Shown: positions 26,301 through 34,531 of the stretch, piece by piece | Numbering within the stretch: the first letter of the stretch is position 1 | How the letters are laid out: each line of letters starts with the position of its first letter | Source of the DNA: Candidatus Zixiibacteriota bacterium | GTDB taxonomy: Bacteria; Zixibacteria; MSB-5A5; GN15; FEB-12 | Assembly: GCA_040756055.1 (NCBI GenBank) | Contig: JBFLZR010000009.1 | Location: 68,620 to 124,176, forward strand | DNA: 55,557 nucleotides | Direction of reading: 5' to 3' | The notes under the pieces: model-generated | Told to the model about the DNA's origin: nothing | The model's database searches: none | The model's input: only the letters and a program-made list of their open reading frames with translations | Program-made: the position numbers and the translations under genes

Positions 26301-27055
26301 CGGAGAGAAAGGATTTCCTCGAGGCTCAGCTTTCGGACCTGTCGACGGCGAAGGAAGATCTCCATTCGACCATCACGAAAATCAACCAGACAGCCAGGCA
26401 ACTGTTTTTGGACACCTTCAATCAGGTGAGGTTAAACTTCAAGAGCCTCTTCGTTGAGCTGTTCACGGGCGGTGAGGCAGATATCTTCCTCCGTGATCCG
26501 AGCGATCCGCTCGAATCCGACATCGAGATTATTGCCCGCCCCCGCGGGAAGAAACTGCTCGCCATCACCATGATGTCGGGCGGCGAGAGGGCGCTGACCG
26601 CGATTTCACTGCTCTTCTCGCTGTATCTGGTTAAGCCGTCGCCTTTCTGTATCCTCGACGAGATCGACGCTCCTCTTGACGACGCCAACTGCCACCGGTT
26701 CTTGCGGATTATTCGCAAATTCTCCGAGCAGACACAGTTCATCATAATCACGCACAACAAGATCAGCATGGAGGCCGCCAACAACCTTTACGGCGTCACC
26801 ATGGAACAATTTGGCGTATCTAAGATCGTGGCCGTCAAGTTCACCGACGGCGACGAGGCCGAAAGTTCTGCAGATATTGTGGCGACTGACGAAGAGGTGG
26901 AAGTGGATGCCGATTCGGAGCCCGGTAACGGGCATTCGAAAGCGATTCAGCCCGAAACAGCGCCCGATAACCTCGAAGATGTCCCGCAGCGAGTCATAGA
27001 GCGATTGAACCGTCCGATTGGCACACCATCCAGCAGCGAAGACCAGCAGGATTAG
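23315..27055 (+). CDS. smc: Chromosome segregation protein SMC
   Basis: The 1246-residue ATPase opens with MYLKKLDIVGFKSFANKTTI and Walker A GPNGCGKTN (residues 31-39). It runs through a coiled coil to a hinge near residues 515-665 (GIYGTVAEKFVPVEGLEIAV; LGEMARFLICD), returns by a second coil, and ends with the signature MMSGGERALTA and Walker B FCILDEIDAPLDDANCHRFL. SMC dimers with ScpAB compact and segregate chromosomes. The GTG at 23315 follows GGAGG by four bases. After the ATPase head there is an unusual acidic, probably disordered tail of about 65 residues (DEEVEVDADSEPGNGHS). It is followed 11 bases later by ftsY. Confidence 0.97.
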   Translation: MYLKKLDIVGFKSFANKTTIHFSPGITAIVGPNGCGKTNILDALRWVLGEQKVTMLRGSKMEEVIFNGTREIKPLGMSEVTISLVNNRGVLPTEYTEVQITRRLFRSGESEYLLNKVPCRLKDITELFYDTGVGAHSYSVIQQDMIEAVISDKAEERRFLFEEAAGITKYKQRKRAALRKLEATENDFLRLNDICSEVKTQVNSLRRQQKKAERYQQIADEIKAWELYLSSNRVRNIDREIRELKARRDQLNNQLVEKSTATDSLSSNLEGHRRQQIDIEHELTKVGNEIYEISDRAHNLEKDISVHREKKSNARLLIERNHNEITALEKRAELLVEQQREAEALLVSQKQDLGAIETELKQAEAAQADADSKLLSARSGKERENELLIQLEGQLSSGKTEDDTLRTQIEELTDSVAATEESLKQANVERESVVRRVAAQQSAVAEIEEQRRLREQENSQLGEKLKNLLEQTEEHSAEISNLQASIEACQARKNLLEEMMLHYEGYESGVKAAMDERSRWPGIYGTVAEKFVPVEGLEIAVEAALGEMARFLICDKRATGESIINYLKSANKGRIGVLVPDSGTITPAVKRPELEMPEFIGWLDNLVTTEDHLRPLMQAVLARTAVFKAGFNPDEILRRLPYGFQAVSDRGDVYSKNIISGGSHEQLQLFRRREKVSEQEQMIVQLEQSLNELSLKKNRTTAEIAQVRSDLSKLADQLDSLGEDIESARSQLHELEYELRSLDTEKARLDKEKKGLADKLDKIAHRQYTLGLDFNQLTSRRKELAASIAESSQRLSELEKEANVAQQRLASLQVKQVESRSRIDQTESKQKHLAELQDNITSTIEIKTQEIENAKQQIVTSDESIGRLETELKQTFEKRQEANSRQTELRASQGEILDKVSVIESQIKQVRSERETISEEMHRLDIRLNTIEAELGSIGERIREEYDVDIKAVDAPSPDETVPEEEARKLLTERKERLKSFGAVNLLALEEYKTASERKDFLEAQLSDLSTAKEDLHSTITKINQTARQLFLDTFNQVRLNFKSLFVELFTGGEADIFLRDPSDPLESDIEIIARPRGKKLLAITMMSGGERALTAISLLFSLYLVKPSPFCILDEIDAPLDDANCHRFLRIIRKFSEQTQFIIITHNKISMEAANNLYGVTMEQFGVSKIVAVKFTDGDEAESSADIVATDEEVEVDADSEPGNGHSKAIQPETAPDNLEDVPQRVIERLNRPIGTPSSSEDQQD

Positions 27056-27066
27056 CATTCGATCCG

Positions 27067-27981
27067 ATGTTCAATTCGTTCGAGAAACTGAAGCTGTCGC
27101 TTACCAAGACCAAAGACAATATTCTTGGGAAAATCTCACGGGTCGTGTTGCGTCGACAAATCGACGATGATCTGCTGGACGAGATCGAGGAAATTCTTAT
27201 CGAAGCCGATGTCGGCGTGGCCGCCACTCAGCGTCTGATCGAAAGCGTCAGAGACAAAGCCCGCGAGCAGCATCTTACCGAGGGTGAAGACATAATCCGG
27301 CTACTGAAAGAGGAGATAACCGGCATACTTGTGCGTGAAGAGTCCCCCTCCCCTGTTCACACGAGCGCAAAACCGGAAGTCTGGCTTATTGTCGGGGTGA
27401 ACGGGGTGGGCAAGACGACCACCATCGGGAAACTGGCCACCAGTTTTTCATCGGAAGGCAAGAAGGTCATAATTGCGGCGTGTGATACTTTCAGGGCCGC
27501 GGCGATTGACCAGATCGCCATATGGGCCGAGCGCAGCAATGTTGACATAATCAAATCTCAGTCCGGTTCCGACCCGGCATCGGTGGCCTTCGATGCCGCC
27601 AAAGCGGCTGTCGCCCGCCGCGCGGATATGTTGCTGGTCGATACAGCCGGTCGCCTTCACACGAAAGCCAATCTCATGGAAGAGTTGAAGAAGATTAAAC
27701 GGGTGATTAACAAGGCCGCTCCGGATTCCCCCGTTTACAGCAAGCTTATTATCGATGGTTCGACCGGCCAGAACGCCATATCGCAGGTTAAGATCTTCAC
27801 CGACGCAGTCGGATGCGACGGAATTATCGTTACCAAACTCGATGGTACCGCCAAAGGCGGAGTCATGATTGCGGTTGCGCAAGAGCTCGGTGTTCCCGTA
27901 GATTTTATAGGACTGGGTGAAGGTATAGATGACCTTCAAAGATTCGATGCCAGACAATTCGCGGAGGCGTTGTTTTCCTGA
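27067..27981 (+). CDS. ftsY: Signal recognition particle receptor FtsY
   Basis: The 304-residue GTPase has the NG-domain layout: a helical N domain (about 1-100; LLDEIEEILIEADVGV), the G1 loop GVNGVGKTTTIGKLA (about 112-126), DTFRAAAIDQ, the G3 loop DTAGRLHTKANLMEELKKI, and TKLDGTAKGG near the C-terminus with GLGEGIDDLQRFDA as the closing motif. FtsY docks the SRP-ribosome complex at the membrane. The acidic A domain of enterobacterial FtsY is absent, as in many phyla. The TGATG at 27979-27983 couples it to yjbQ. Confidence 0.97.
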   Translation: MFNSFEKLKLSLTKTKDNILGKISRVVLRRQIDDDLLDEIEEILIEADVGVAATQRLIESVRDKAREQHLTEGEDIIRLLKEEITGILVREESPSPVHTSAKPEVWLIVGVNGVGKTTTIGKLATSFSSEGKKVIIAACDTFRAAAIDQIAIWAERSNVDIIKSQSGSDPASVAFDAAKAAVARRADMLLVDTAGRLHTKANLMEELKKIKRVINKAAPDSPVYSKLIIDGSTGQNAISQVKIFTDAVGCDGIIVTKLDGTAKGGVMIAVAQELGVPVDFIGLGEGIDDLQRFDARQFAEALFS

Positions 27982-28379
27982 TGGAAACATATACGGTGGA
28001 GACTCATCAGAGGGAAGAACTGGTCGATGTTACTCCCCTGCTGCAGCGGGCCATTGAGCAGAGTAGGGTCGAGTCGGGTATGGTTTACTGCCTCGTTCCC
28101 CATACGACTGCCGGCATCACCATTAATGAGAACGCCGACCCCGATGTTAGGCGCGATATCCTTTACAAACTCAACAAGGAAATACCCCAGAGCGATGGCT
28201 ATCATCACGGTGAAGGCAACTCCGACGCGCACATCAAATCATCCCTGATGGGCTGTACCCTTCAGGTTCTCTTCGAGAATAAGAGGCTGGTTCTGGGTAC
28301 CTGGCAGGGAGTGTACTTTTGTGAGTTCGATGGACCACGGCGGCGGAAGTTGATTATCAAGGTTATTCCAGTTGGTTAA
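27981..28379 (+). CDS. yjbQ: YjbQ-family (UPF0047) secondary thiamine-phosphate synthase-like enzyme
   Basis: The 132-residue protein matches the compact YjbQ/UPF0047 family: CLVPHTTAGITINENADPDV (about residues 40-59), the His/Asn-rich HHGEGNSDAHIKSSLMG, and LVLGTWQGVYFCEFDGPRRR near the end. Members bind a metal and show weak thiamine phosphate synthase activity; the true role is unsettled. Its start overlaps the ftsY stop by one base, and its own stop overlaps the TTG start of rlmH. Confidence 0.92.
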   Translation: METYTVETHQREELVDVTPLLQRAIEQSRVESGMVYCLVPHTTAGITINENADPDVRRDILYKLNKEIPQSDGYHHGEGNSDAHIKSSLMGCTLQVLFENKRLVLGTWQGVYFCEFDGPRRRKLIIKVIPVG

Positions 28380-28842
28380 AATCAAAATCATCGCCATCGG
28401 CAAAGACAAGGACACATGGGTATCGGATGGCTGCGCCCATTTTGTCAAGCTTCTCGGCCGATGGGCCAAAGTTGAATTCGTCGTTGTACCTTCTCTAAAA
28501 AACACCGCTTCCCTCTCCCCTACATTAATAAAGCAGAAAGAGGCCGAACGCCTTTTACCCGCCATTACCACCGGGCATGTCGTGGCGCTGTGTGATTCCG
28601 GCCGCAAGATGGATACATCGGCTTTCTCCAAATGGCTCGAAGGCACAGCCTCGAAAAGCGGCGGTACCATCACTTTCATCATCGGTGGGGCTTACGGGCT
28701 TGATGACAGAGTGTTGGACAAGGCGGATGAAGTTTTGTCGCTATCTTCGCTCACTTTTTCTCATCAGTTGGTCCGACTTGTTCTGCTGGAACAACTCTAC
28801 CGTGCTCTCTCTATCCTTCAAGGCACGGACTACCATAAGTAG
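28372..28842 (+). CDS. rlmH: 23S rRNA (pseudouridine-1915-N3)-methyltransferase RlmH
   Basis: The 156-residue SPOUT methyltransferase has the trefoil-knot SAM site (TFIIGGAYGLDDRVLDKADE, about residues 99-118), the conserved LSSLTFSHQLVRLVLLEQLY, and the invariant end GTDYHK. RlmH methylates pseudouridine 1915 in helix 69 of 23S rRNA. The start is TTG at 28372 inside the yjbQ 3' end. It is the last gene of the dtd-to-rlmH run. No terminator hairpin is evident after it. Confidence 0.95.
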   Translation: MVKIKIIAIGKDKDTWVSDGCAHFVKLLGRWAKVEFVVVPSLKNTASLSPTLIKQKEAERLLPAITTGHVVALCDSGRKMDTSAFSKWLEGTASKSGGTITFIIGGAYGLDDRVLDKADEVLSLSSLTFSHQLVRLVLLEQLYRALSILQGTDYHK

Positions 28843-28896
28843 TTGCCTGACATAGCGGTAACGTCGGGCGCGGCGAACAAGACACATTTTTTGGCT

Positions 28897-28924
28897 TTGA
28901 CGAAATCACCGCCGGCCTTATATT
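28897..28924 (+). promoter_or_regulatory. Candidate promoter for the sorted-protein triplet
   Basis: TTGACG (28897-28902), a 16-base spacer and TATATT (28919-28924) form a good sigma-70-like match in the 263-base gap between rlmH and the first sorted-protein gene. This leaves an untranslated leader of about 175 bases. An ORF track of 67 codons in this gap (28843-29046) has no coding character that I can support. Confidence 0.42.
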
Positions 28925-29105
28925 GTAATTGTCTCATCGAGCGTTGTCGGACGGTTCTAACGATTCTTGCACACATGCCCATGTTGTACGTCTATATGAC
29001 AGCGGGGGATACAAGCAGCACCTCTGATTATCATGGAACCCCGTAATCCTCACCGATTAGTGGAACGTAGGCTGACAAAACAAAAATAACTGCAAGGGAG
29101 GGAAC

Positions 29106-31337
29106 GTGAAGTTCCTGATAGGGTTAATCTCGGTCATTGCGGCACTCACGACCGTCACGGTCGCGCAAACCATTGGTGATGAAAGGTTGCCGGTCTACCT
29201 TGAGCAGGACAGCATTTATACCGAAGTCAAATTACCGTTCGTAACACAAAGCGCGGGGTTGTCGTTCGACGGTACGTTTCCGTCCTACGGCGCGATTCAC
29301 CATACCTCCAAATTTGCGGCATCCGTCTCCAGCCAGGGAATTCTCGGCGCGCCGTTCATCGACCCGGCGACTGATGAACTGGCTTTGGGCTTCGAATTTC
29401 CTTACGGCTCGGGCATAGATTACATGTGCCGGGGAGGGCTCTGGATCGGAGGCCTCATTGGCAGCGATACACTAGTGTCCGTTGCCAATTGCACGGAGAT
29501 CGAGATCGCCGACGGTGTTCCCAGTATCTACAACTTAAATGAGATGTTCCCCCCCACCGCGTATACATCCATGCAAGCCATTGACCCGTTTGGCTCTGAT
29601 ACCGGCAGCTGCTTCCGCGCACTATTCGTGGACACCTTCACTTACGGACTCCCCAATCTGAACCCCCCTGCATCCGATATACAGCATGTACCCATGAATC
29701 TCTCCATAGTGCAGAAGTCTTATTCCAGAAACGACTATCCTTACCGAAACATAATGCTTCTCGACTATATCATCACAAATATCGGGCAGTCTCAGATACG
29801 GGAGGTCTATATTGGCCTGTATGTTGATGGTGATGTATCTGACTCCGATGACGACCTCGCCGGGTCATTTCGTGATTTGAGCACCGCTTATATTTTTGAC
29901 AGTGACGCCAATCTGGTCAATACGTCGTTCTCACCTACAAGCCCTACGGCGGCGATGGGCACACGGCCCGTCATGGTATATCCGCCAGTGACTGACACGA
30001 ATTTCAACTGGTGGGGGAGCTATTTCCCTGTCGACTTCGGCCCGCGACAAGAGCCTACCGAACTGGAGCCATATCGAGATTTCGGGGATGGGTTGATTGG
30101 CACACCGACCGGAGACGGCAATAAATACTATATCATGAGTCATCCGGAGTGGGACTATGACCAGGTTATGACGGCCCTGGTTCCGTTTGGCGACGATGAG
30201 TGGGTGGATCCGGATATTTTTCAGGCCATGGATTATGCCAACGGCAAAGACGCGCGTTTTCTGCTATCGGTCGGACCGGTGGATATCATGCCCGACAGCG
30301 CCATTAGAGTAGTGTTCGGTCTGTTTGCCGGTGAGCTTGTCCATATCGATCCGAGCAATATCTATCGTCTTGCCGAGGGTGATTATGCCGGATATTACGA
30401 TGGATTGTTCTTTGATGTTTTTCGCGCCAACGCCGAGCGTGCCTGGTGGTTCGCGCAGGAAGCGCTTGATCCTGCTTTGCCGCCTACCGGCTTGACGGCA
30501 ACTATTTTGAGTAATGACGAATTCATGATAAGCTGGGACCGCTGGGTTCTACCCGACGTATCGGGGTATAACCTGACTCTAATTGACCCATCGAATTCGA
30601 GTAGTGTCCTATTTGTCCCGGCCGGTGAGAATTCCATAACAATTTCAGATGTCGAACCCGGAGCGACATATGTCGTCACGGTAAGCCACGTGGGTGATTT
30701 CGGCCAGGGGCAGACTAGTCCGCCAATCACCGTCCAGATGCCCGTTATAAGTGTCGTGCCTGCGCCGGTGACTTTCGAGACCGAGATCGTTACTTACTCG
30801 TTCGGAGCATCGGCGGTAGCGTTCTGCTGGATTGATTCCGGCAGTGATGATATCCACCATTACAATATCTATAAGTCGACAGCGACAGAAGGTGCTCCGG
30901 CGACACCGACATTGTACGCAAGCGTACTCTATCCATCCACCTGTTATGCTGACACGGTGCCTGTCGACGGCGCATTATACTATGTAACCGCTGTCACTCA
31001 AACCGGCGCGGAGTCGCCCTTCTCAGCGGCTTTGCAGGCAGCGGAAATACACACGAAGACGGCTGAGTTGAGGCAGAATTACCCCAACCCATTTAACGCC
31101 AGCACCAGCATTTACTACCAACTCGACAGTCCGGGCTCGGCAAGTTTGGAGGTGTTTAATATTCTCGGACAATCTGTGCGCAAGCTCGTGGACGGAGAAA
31201 CACAACCAGCCGGGCTATACCATGTTGTCTGGGACGGGACCGACGAAAGCGGACAGATCGTATCGTCGGGGATGTACTTCTACCGCCTGGTCACCGACGG
31301 GCAGACAGTCTGCCGCAAGATGGTGCTGCTGAAATGA
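29106..31337 (+). CDS. Secreted protein with fibronectin-like modules and C-terminal T9SS-type (FlgD-like) sorting domain
   Basis: The GTG at 29106 follows GGGAGGG and opens a signal peptide (MKFLIGLISVIAALTTVTVA). Residues about 30-450 form an uncharacterised domain shared with the two next genes (DTNFNWWGSYFPVDFGPR; YRDFGDGLIGTPTGDGNKYY; HPEWDYDQV). Fibronectin-III-like modules start near 458 (LPPTGLTATILSNDEFMISW) and 557. From about residue 656 comes the sorting domain (RQNYPNPFNASTSIYYQL; LGQSVRKLVDGE; YHVVWDGTDESGQ; SSGMYFYRLVTDG). In Bacteroidetes such domains direct type IX secretion. The final ATG overlaps the stop (ATGA) with the next gene. No secretion genes lie in the window. Confidence 0.85.
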   Translation: MKFLIGLISVIAALTTVTVAQTIGDERLPVYLEQDSIYTEVKLPFVTQSAGLSFDGTFPSYGAIHHTSKFAASVSSQGILGAPFIDPATDELALGFEFPYGSGIDYMCRGGLWIGGLIGSDTLVSVANCTEIEIADGVPSIYNLNEMFPPTAYTSMQAIDPFGSDTGSCFRALFVDTFTYGLPNLNPPASDIQHVPMNLSIVQKSYSRNDYPYRNIMLLDYIITNIGQSQIREVYIGLYVDGDVSDSDDDLAGSFRDLSTAYIFDSDANLVNTSFSPTSPTAAMGTRPVMVYPPVTDTNFNWWGSYFPVDFGPRQEPTELEPYRDFGDGLIGTPTGDGNKYYIMSHPEWDYDQVMTALVPFGDDEWVDPDIFQAMDYANGKDARFLLSVGPVDIMPDSAIRVVFGLFAGELVHIDPSNIYRLAEGDYAGYYDGLFFDVFRANAERAWWFAQEALDPALPPTGLTATILSNDEFMISWDRWVLPDVSGYNLTLIDPSNSSSVLFVPAGENSITISDVEPGATYVVTVSHVGDFGQGQTSPPITVQMPVISVVPAPVTFETEIVTYSFGASAVAFCWIDSGSDDIHHYNIYKSTATEGAPATPTLYASVLYPSTCYADTVPVDGALYYVTAVTQTGAESPFSAALQAAEIHTKTAELRQNYPNPFNASTSIYYQLDSPGSASLEVFNILGQSVRKLVDGETQPAGLYHVVWDGTDESGQIVSSGMYFYRLVTDGQTVCRKMVLLK

Positions 31338-34300
31338 ACGCCGGGCGTTACCGCATGATGGTGCTGGCCGCTGCCATCACCTGCCTTGCGGCCGTGGAGA
31401 TTCAATCCAGAGGCAATCCGCTCATGGGAATTCGCGCCTACGACCTGTGGGAGCCATCAGCGACCGATACGAGCGAATGGGATACCATAGTTTTAGAAGA
31501 CTACATCGATCTAACCACTGTGAATTGGCCGACCAATCACTTCGTTCTCCAAACTGGCACAATTAATACATCATTCAATTGTTATGGGACTTTTGGCGAT
31601 CAAGAGTATGCTCGCCTTGAAGACTGGCCTGAGGTCGCATTTGAGTCCCCGCCAAATAGCGCTAATGAGTATATGTTCGTGGGAGCCATCTGGATCGGTG
31701 GGATTCTTGGGGAAGATACCGCCACTTCTGTTGGAGTTGATGGCTGGTCGGGCTGGGACCACGAATTTCACCCGCCTCATTACCCTGACAGTGGTTCCGT
31801 ACGCCTTATTCAACACGCCGGAGACTGCGCGCTCAGAGCCGAGTTCTGCGATACAATTCTGGAGCCCCGCGCTCAAGAAGTTCACACACCTCTCGGCGTC
31901 CAATGTATACTTAGAAGCCACGTTTGGCGAACCCCGCCATACCAGGATATCGTGTTGTACGATTTGACGGTGACCAACATACAAAGCGACATCATCAATA
32001 AAGCATATGTCGGTCTCTTTTGTGATGGTGATGTCTCCGGTCCATTCAGCGGCGCGTACTCGTACGAAGACGATATGACCGGTAGCATTAGAGCAAAAGC
32101 GATCGCCTATGCCATCGATAACGACGGCGATCTTGATAGGGGCGGCGTCCGGAAGTGTTTTGCCGTTAGACTACTCGCCTCATCCTACCAGTTCCCTGAC
32201 ACCAATTTTAACTGGTGGGCGAGTGTCCGTTCAACCGTGCTAATCGATTTTGGCCCGAGAAAGCGAGGAACTGAGACTGACCCGTTCAGAGACTTTGGCG
32301 ATGGTACGCTTGGCTACCCGAATGGAGACCGGAACAAGTACTATGTCTTAAGTCATGACGAGTGGGACTACGACCAGGTTCAAACCTACAGCATCCAACC
32401 GGATAATCCAATATGGTGTTATCCCCCGGAGGATCTGGCCGCTAATATTACCGACGGAATAGACTCAAGATTCTGCCTATCATTTGGACCAATAGATTTA
32501 TGCCCCGACTCAAGCCTCAGGATAATATTCGCCATGTTCACCGCTGACTCAATCCACCTTATCGAGGACAATCTGAATTACCTTCCGGAAAATGTGCCCA
32601 AGTACCTTTGCAACCTGGATTTTCGAGACATGTTGGTAAATGCTGAGCTTGCATCCAACCTTGTCGACTCGGTTTTGAACCCCCTTCTTCCGGTTACAGG
32701 CCTGCAAATAACTCACGGTGATTGGGACTCGGTTGTGGTTAGATGGGATCCATGGTGTTTCGATCATGTGAAGGACTATGAGCTGTATCTCTCCGAGGTA
32801 CCATCGGATTCGATATATTATCCCGGGCTGGTTCCTCCCTGGCTTCGCCCACTGACGTTTGATCACCTTCCCCCCAAGGGCAGAGGTCAAAGCCCCACCG
32901 CGACGTTTACCGATCTGGATCCGAATAAATTCTATTTTTTTAATGTCGCCAATCGCACCGGCCCAAGGGTCGGTGATCCGGGAGACCCCATATTCCTCAG
33001 TATGCGCCAGCGCTATTCCGCGCCGGTAACCGATGGCCCGTATGCTCTATATATCGCAGGTGGAACCGCTGAACTCGTCTGGGACAGGCCGGCGATTGCT
33101 GACCTCCATCGTTACGACATCTACATGTTTGAATCCGAAAAGGCTTATAACGCCAGATATCATCCCTTCTACAGCGAAAAACGCTTGGCCGATAAAGAAG
33201 AACCGGTAGACACTTTTTTCATTGGTGACTCGACGACTTACTTCTACTACGCCCTTGAGCCTTTTGTCAGCGTGGCGGCCAGCGACACCACCTTCACGAT
33301 CACGTCGCCGGTCGAAGGCTACTGTTACGCGGTCACGGCGGTTGATAAGTACGGCTTCGAATCGGAGTTTTCGGAATCGGTTACACTCCTGGAGACAGTT
33401 CCTAGAACTCAGGACATAGTGGTGGTCACGTTGTCACGAATCAACAATCCCATCTTCACCACCCGCGAATGGATCAACTCGTTCTATCACGAAGTCCTCG
33501 ACGGCTACGATTACGATATCTATTACTACGCCGATACTATGGCGGCGCTCGAAGATTGTTGGGACGACGATGCCGAGTGTTTCAAGTGGACCGATCTGGC
33601 TCGGTATAAATTAGCGATTCTCGATGAGGACTGGCGCGATGTCGCCCTGAACTCGGTCTACGAAGAGCGGGTCATGCCCCTGACCAAGTACCTCATGTCC
33701 GGCGGTAAACTGGCCTTTTTCGGCAATCTGGCGGGCCTCAACCCGTTTTTCTCCACTTTGAGCACATCAAAGTATTATGAACAAAACCACTGGTTTGTCG
33801 AAAGATTCTTTGGTATCGATTCGCTGTTTTTCTATCCCTACAACTATTATTCCACCCGCACTGCCAGGCCCTATATAGACACCTGTTTTGGTTTCATTGG
33901 GGCTGTATCGCAATCGGGAGAGTACCCCGACCTGGCCTTTGATACTCTGGGTAACCTGCTGAGTCCTTTCATACTCAACTACTGGCCGTCAAACACCGTG
34001 CCCTGTGTATCGACCTTCAGGCCCAATGACATGGGAGAAGTTACTCACCTGTATCGGGCCAGATATCCTGAGACCTCGTGGCTTGATGGTCATCCGGTGG
34101 GGATTCACACGGTCACGTCTGAGGCGGAGACATATCTTTTCGGGTTTCATTTGTGGAGCACCGAGCGCGCCCAGGCAAGACTTCTTATAGATCAGATGTT
34201 CGGCAGTTACCCTGCGACGGCAGTGAGCTCGCCGTCGGTGGAGTTGCCAAACGAGTTTAATCTTCGTCAGAACTATCCCAATCCATTCAATCCCTCGACG

Positions 34301-34531
34301 GTGATAGTTTTCGATCTTCCTCGCAGCAGTAGCGTTAGTTTGGAGATTCACAATGTTCTTGGCCAGAGGGTGCGGACTCTTGTGGCCGACAGGAACCTGC
34401 CTGCCGGTACCCATACTATTGAGTGGGACGGCAACGACGGAAATGGAGTCCGGGTTGCCTCGGGTGTATATTTCTACACCCTCACGGCGGGCGCAAACTC
34501 AGCACACAGAAAGATGCTATTGCTGAAATGA
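31334..34531 (+). CDS. Large secreted sorted protein, second of three paralogues, with Rossmann-like insert
   Basis: The 1065-residue protein starts at an ATGA overlap with the previous gene and has a hydrophobic leader (MNAGRYRMMVLAAAITCLAA). Residues about 30-470 carry the domain seen in its upstream neighbour (DTNFNWWASVRSTVLIDFGP; YRDFGDG-like FRDFGDGTLGYPNGDRNKYY; SHDEWDYDQVQTY). Fibronectin-like modules follow. At about residues 693-930 is an alpha/beta domain absent from the first paralogue (DIVVVTLSRINNPIFTT; YKLAILDEDWRDV; SGGKLAFFGNLAGLN), reminiscent of class-I glutamine-amidotransferase-like folds. The C-terminal sorting domain starts near 978 (RQNYPNPFNPSTVIVFDLP). The N-terminal half looks more AT-rich than the C-terminal half. 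Function unknown; probably cell-surface or released. Confidence 0.85.
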   Translation: MNAGRYRMMVLAAAITCLAAVEIQSRGNPLMGIRAYDLWEPSATDTSEWDTIVLEDYIDLTTVNWPTNHFVLQTGTINTSFNCYGTFGDQEYARLEDWPEVAFESPPNSANEYMFVGAIWIGGILGEDTATSVGVDGWSGWDHEFHPPHYPDSGSVRLIQHAGDCALRAEFCDTILEPRAQEVHTPLGVQCILRSHVWRTPPYQDIVLYDLTVTNIQSDIINKAYVGLFCDGDVSGPFSGAYSYEDDMTGSIRAKAIAYAIDNDGDLDRGGVRKCFAVRLLASSYQFPDTNFNWWASVRSTVLIDFGPRKRGTETDPFRDFGDGTLGYPNGDRNKYYVLSHDEWDYDQVQTYSIQPDNPIWCYPPEDLAANITDGIDSRFCLSFGPIDLCPDSSLRIIFAMFTADSIHLIEDNLNYLPENVPKYLCNLDFRDMLVNAELASNLVDSVLNPLLPVTGLQITHGDWDSVVVRWDPWCFDHVKDYELYLSEVPSDSIYYPGLVPPWLRPLTFDHLPPKGRGQSPTATFTDLDPNKFYFFNVANRTGPRVGDPGDPIFLSMRQRYSAPVTDGPYALYIAGGTAELVWDRPAIADLHRYDIYMFESEKAYNARYHPFYSEKRLADKEEPVDTFFIGDSTTYFYYALEPFVSVAASDTTFTITSPVEGYCYAVTAVDKYGFESEFSESVTLLETVPRTQDIVVVTLSRINNPIFTTREWINSFYHEVLDGYDYDIYYYADTMAALEDCWDDDAECFKWTDLARYKLAILDEDWRDVALNSVYEERVMPLTKYLMSGGKLAFFGNLAGLNPFFSTLSTSKYYEQNHWFVERFFGIDSLFFYPYNYYSTRTARPYIDTCFGFIGAVSQSGEYPDLAFDTLGNLLSPFILNYWPSNTVPCVSTFRPNDMGEVTHLYRARYPETSWLDGHPVGIHTVTSEAETYLFGFHLWSTERAQARLLIDQMFGSYPATAVSSPSVELPNEFNLRQNYPNPFNPSTVIVFDLPRSSSVSLEIHNVLGQRVRTLVADRNLPAGTHTIEWDGNDGNGVRVASGVYFYTLTAGANSAHRKMLLLK

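Noticed and set aside
28843-29046. 67-codon frame between rlmH and the sorted proteins
   Set aside because: It has no good start signal, and the region contains the more credible promoter and leader of the triplet.
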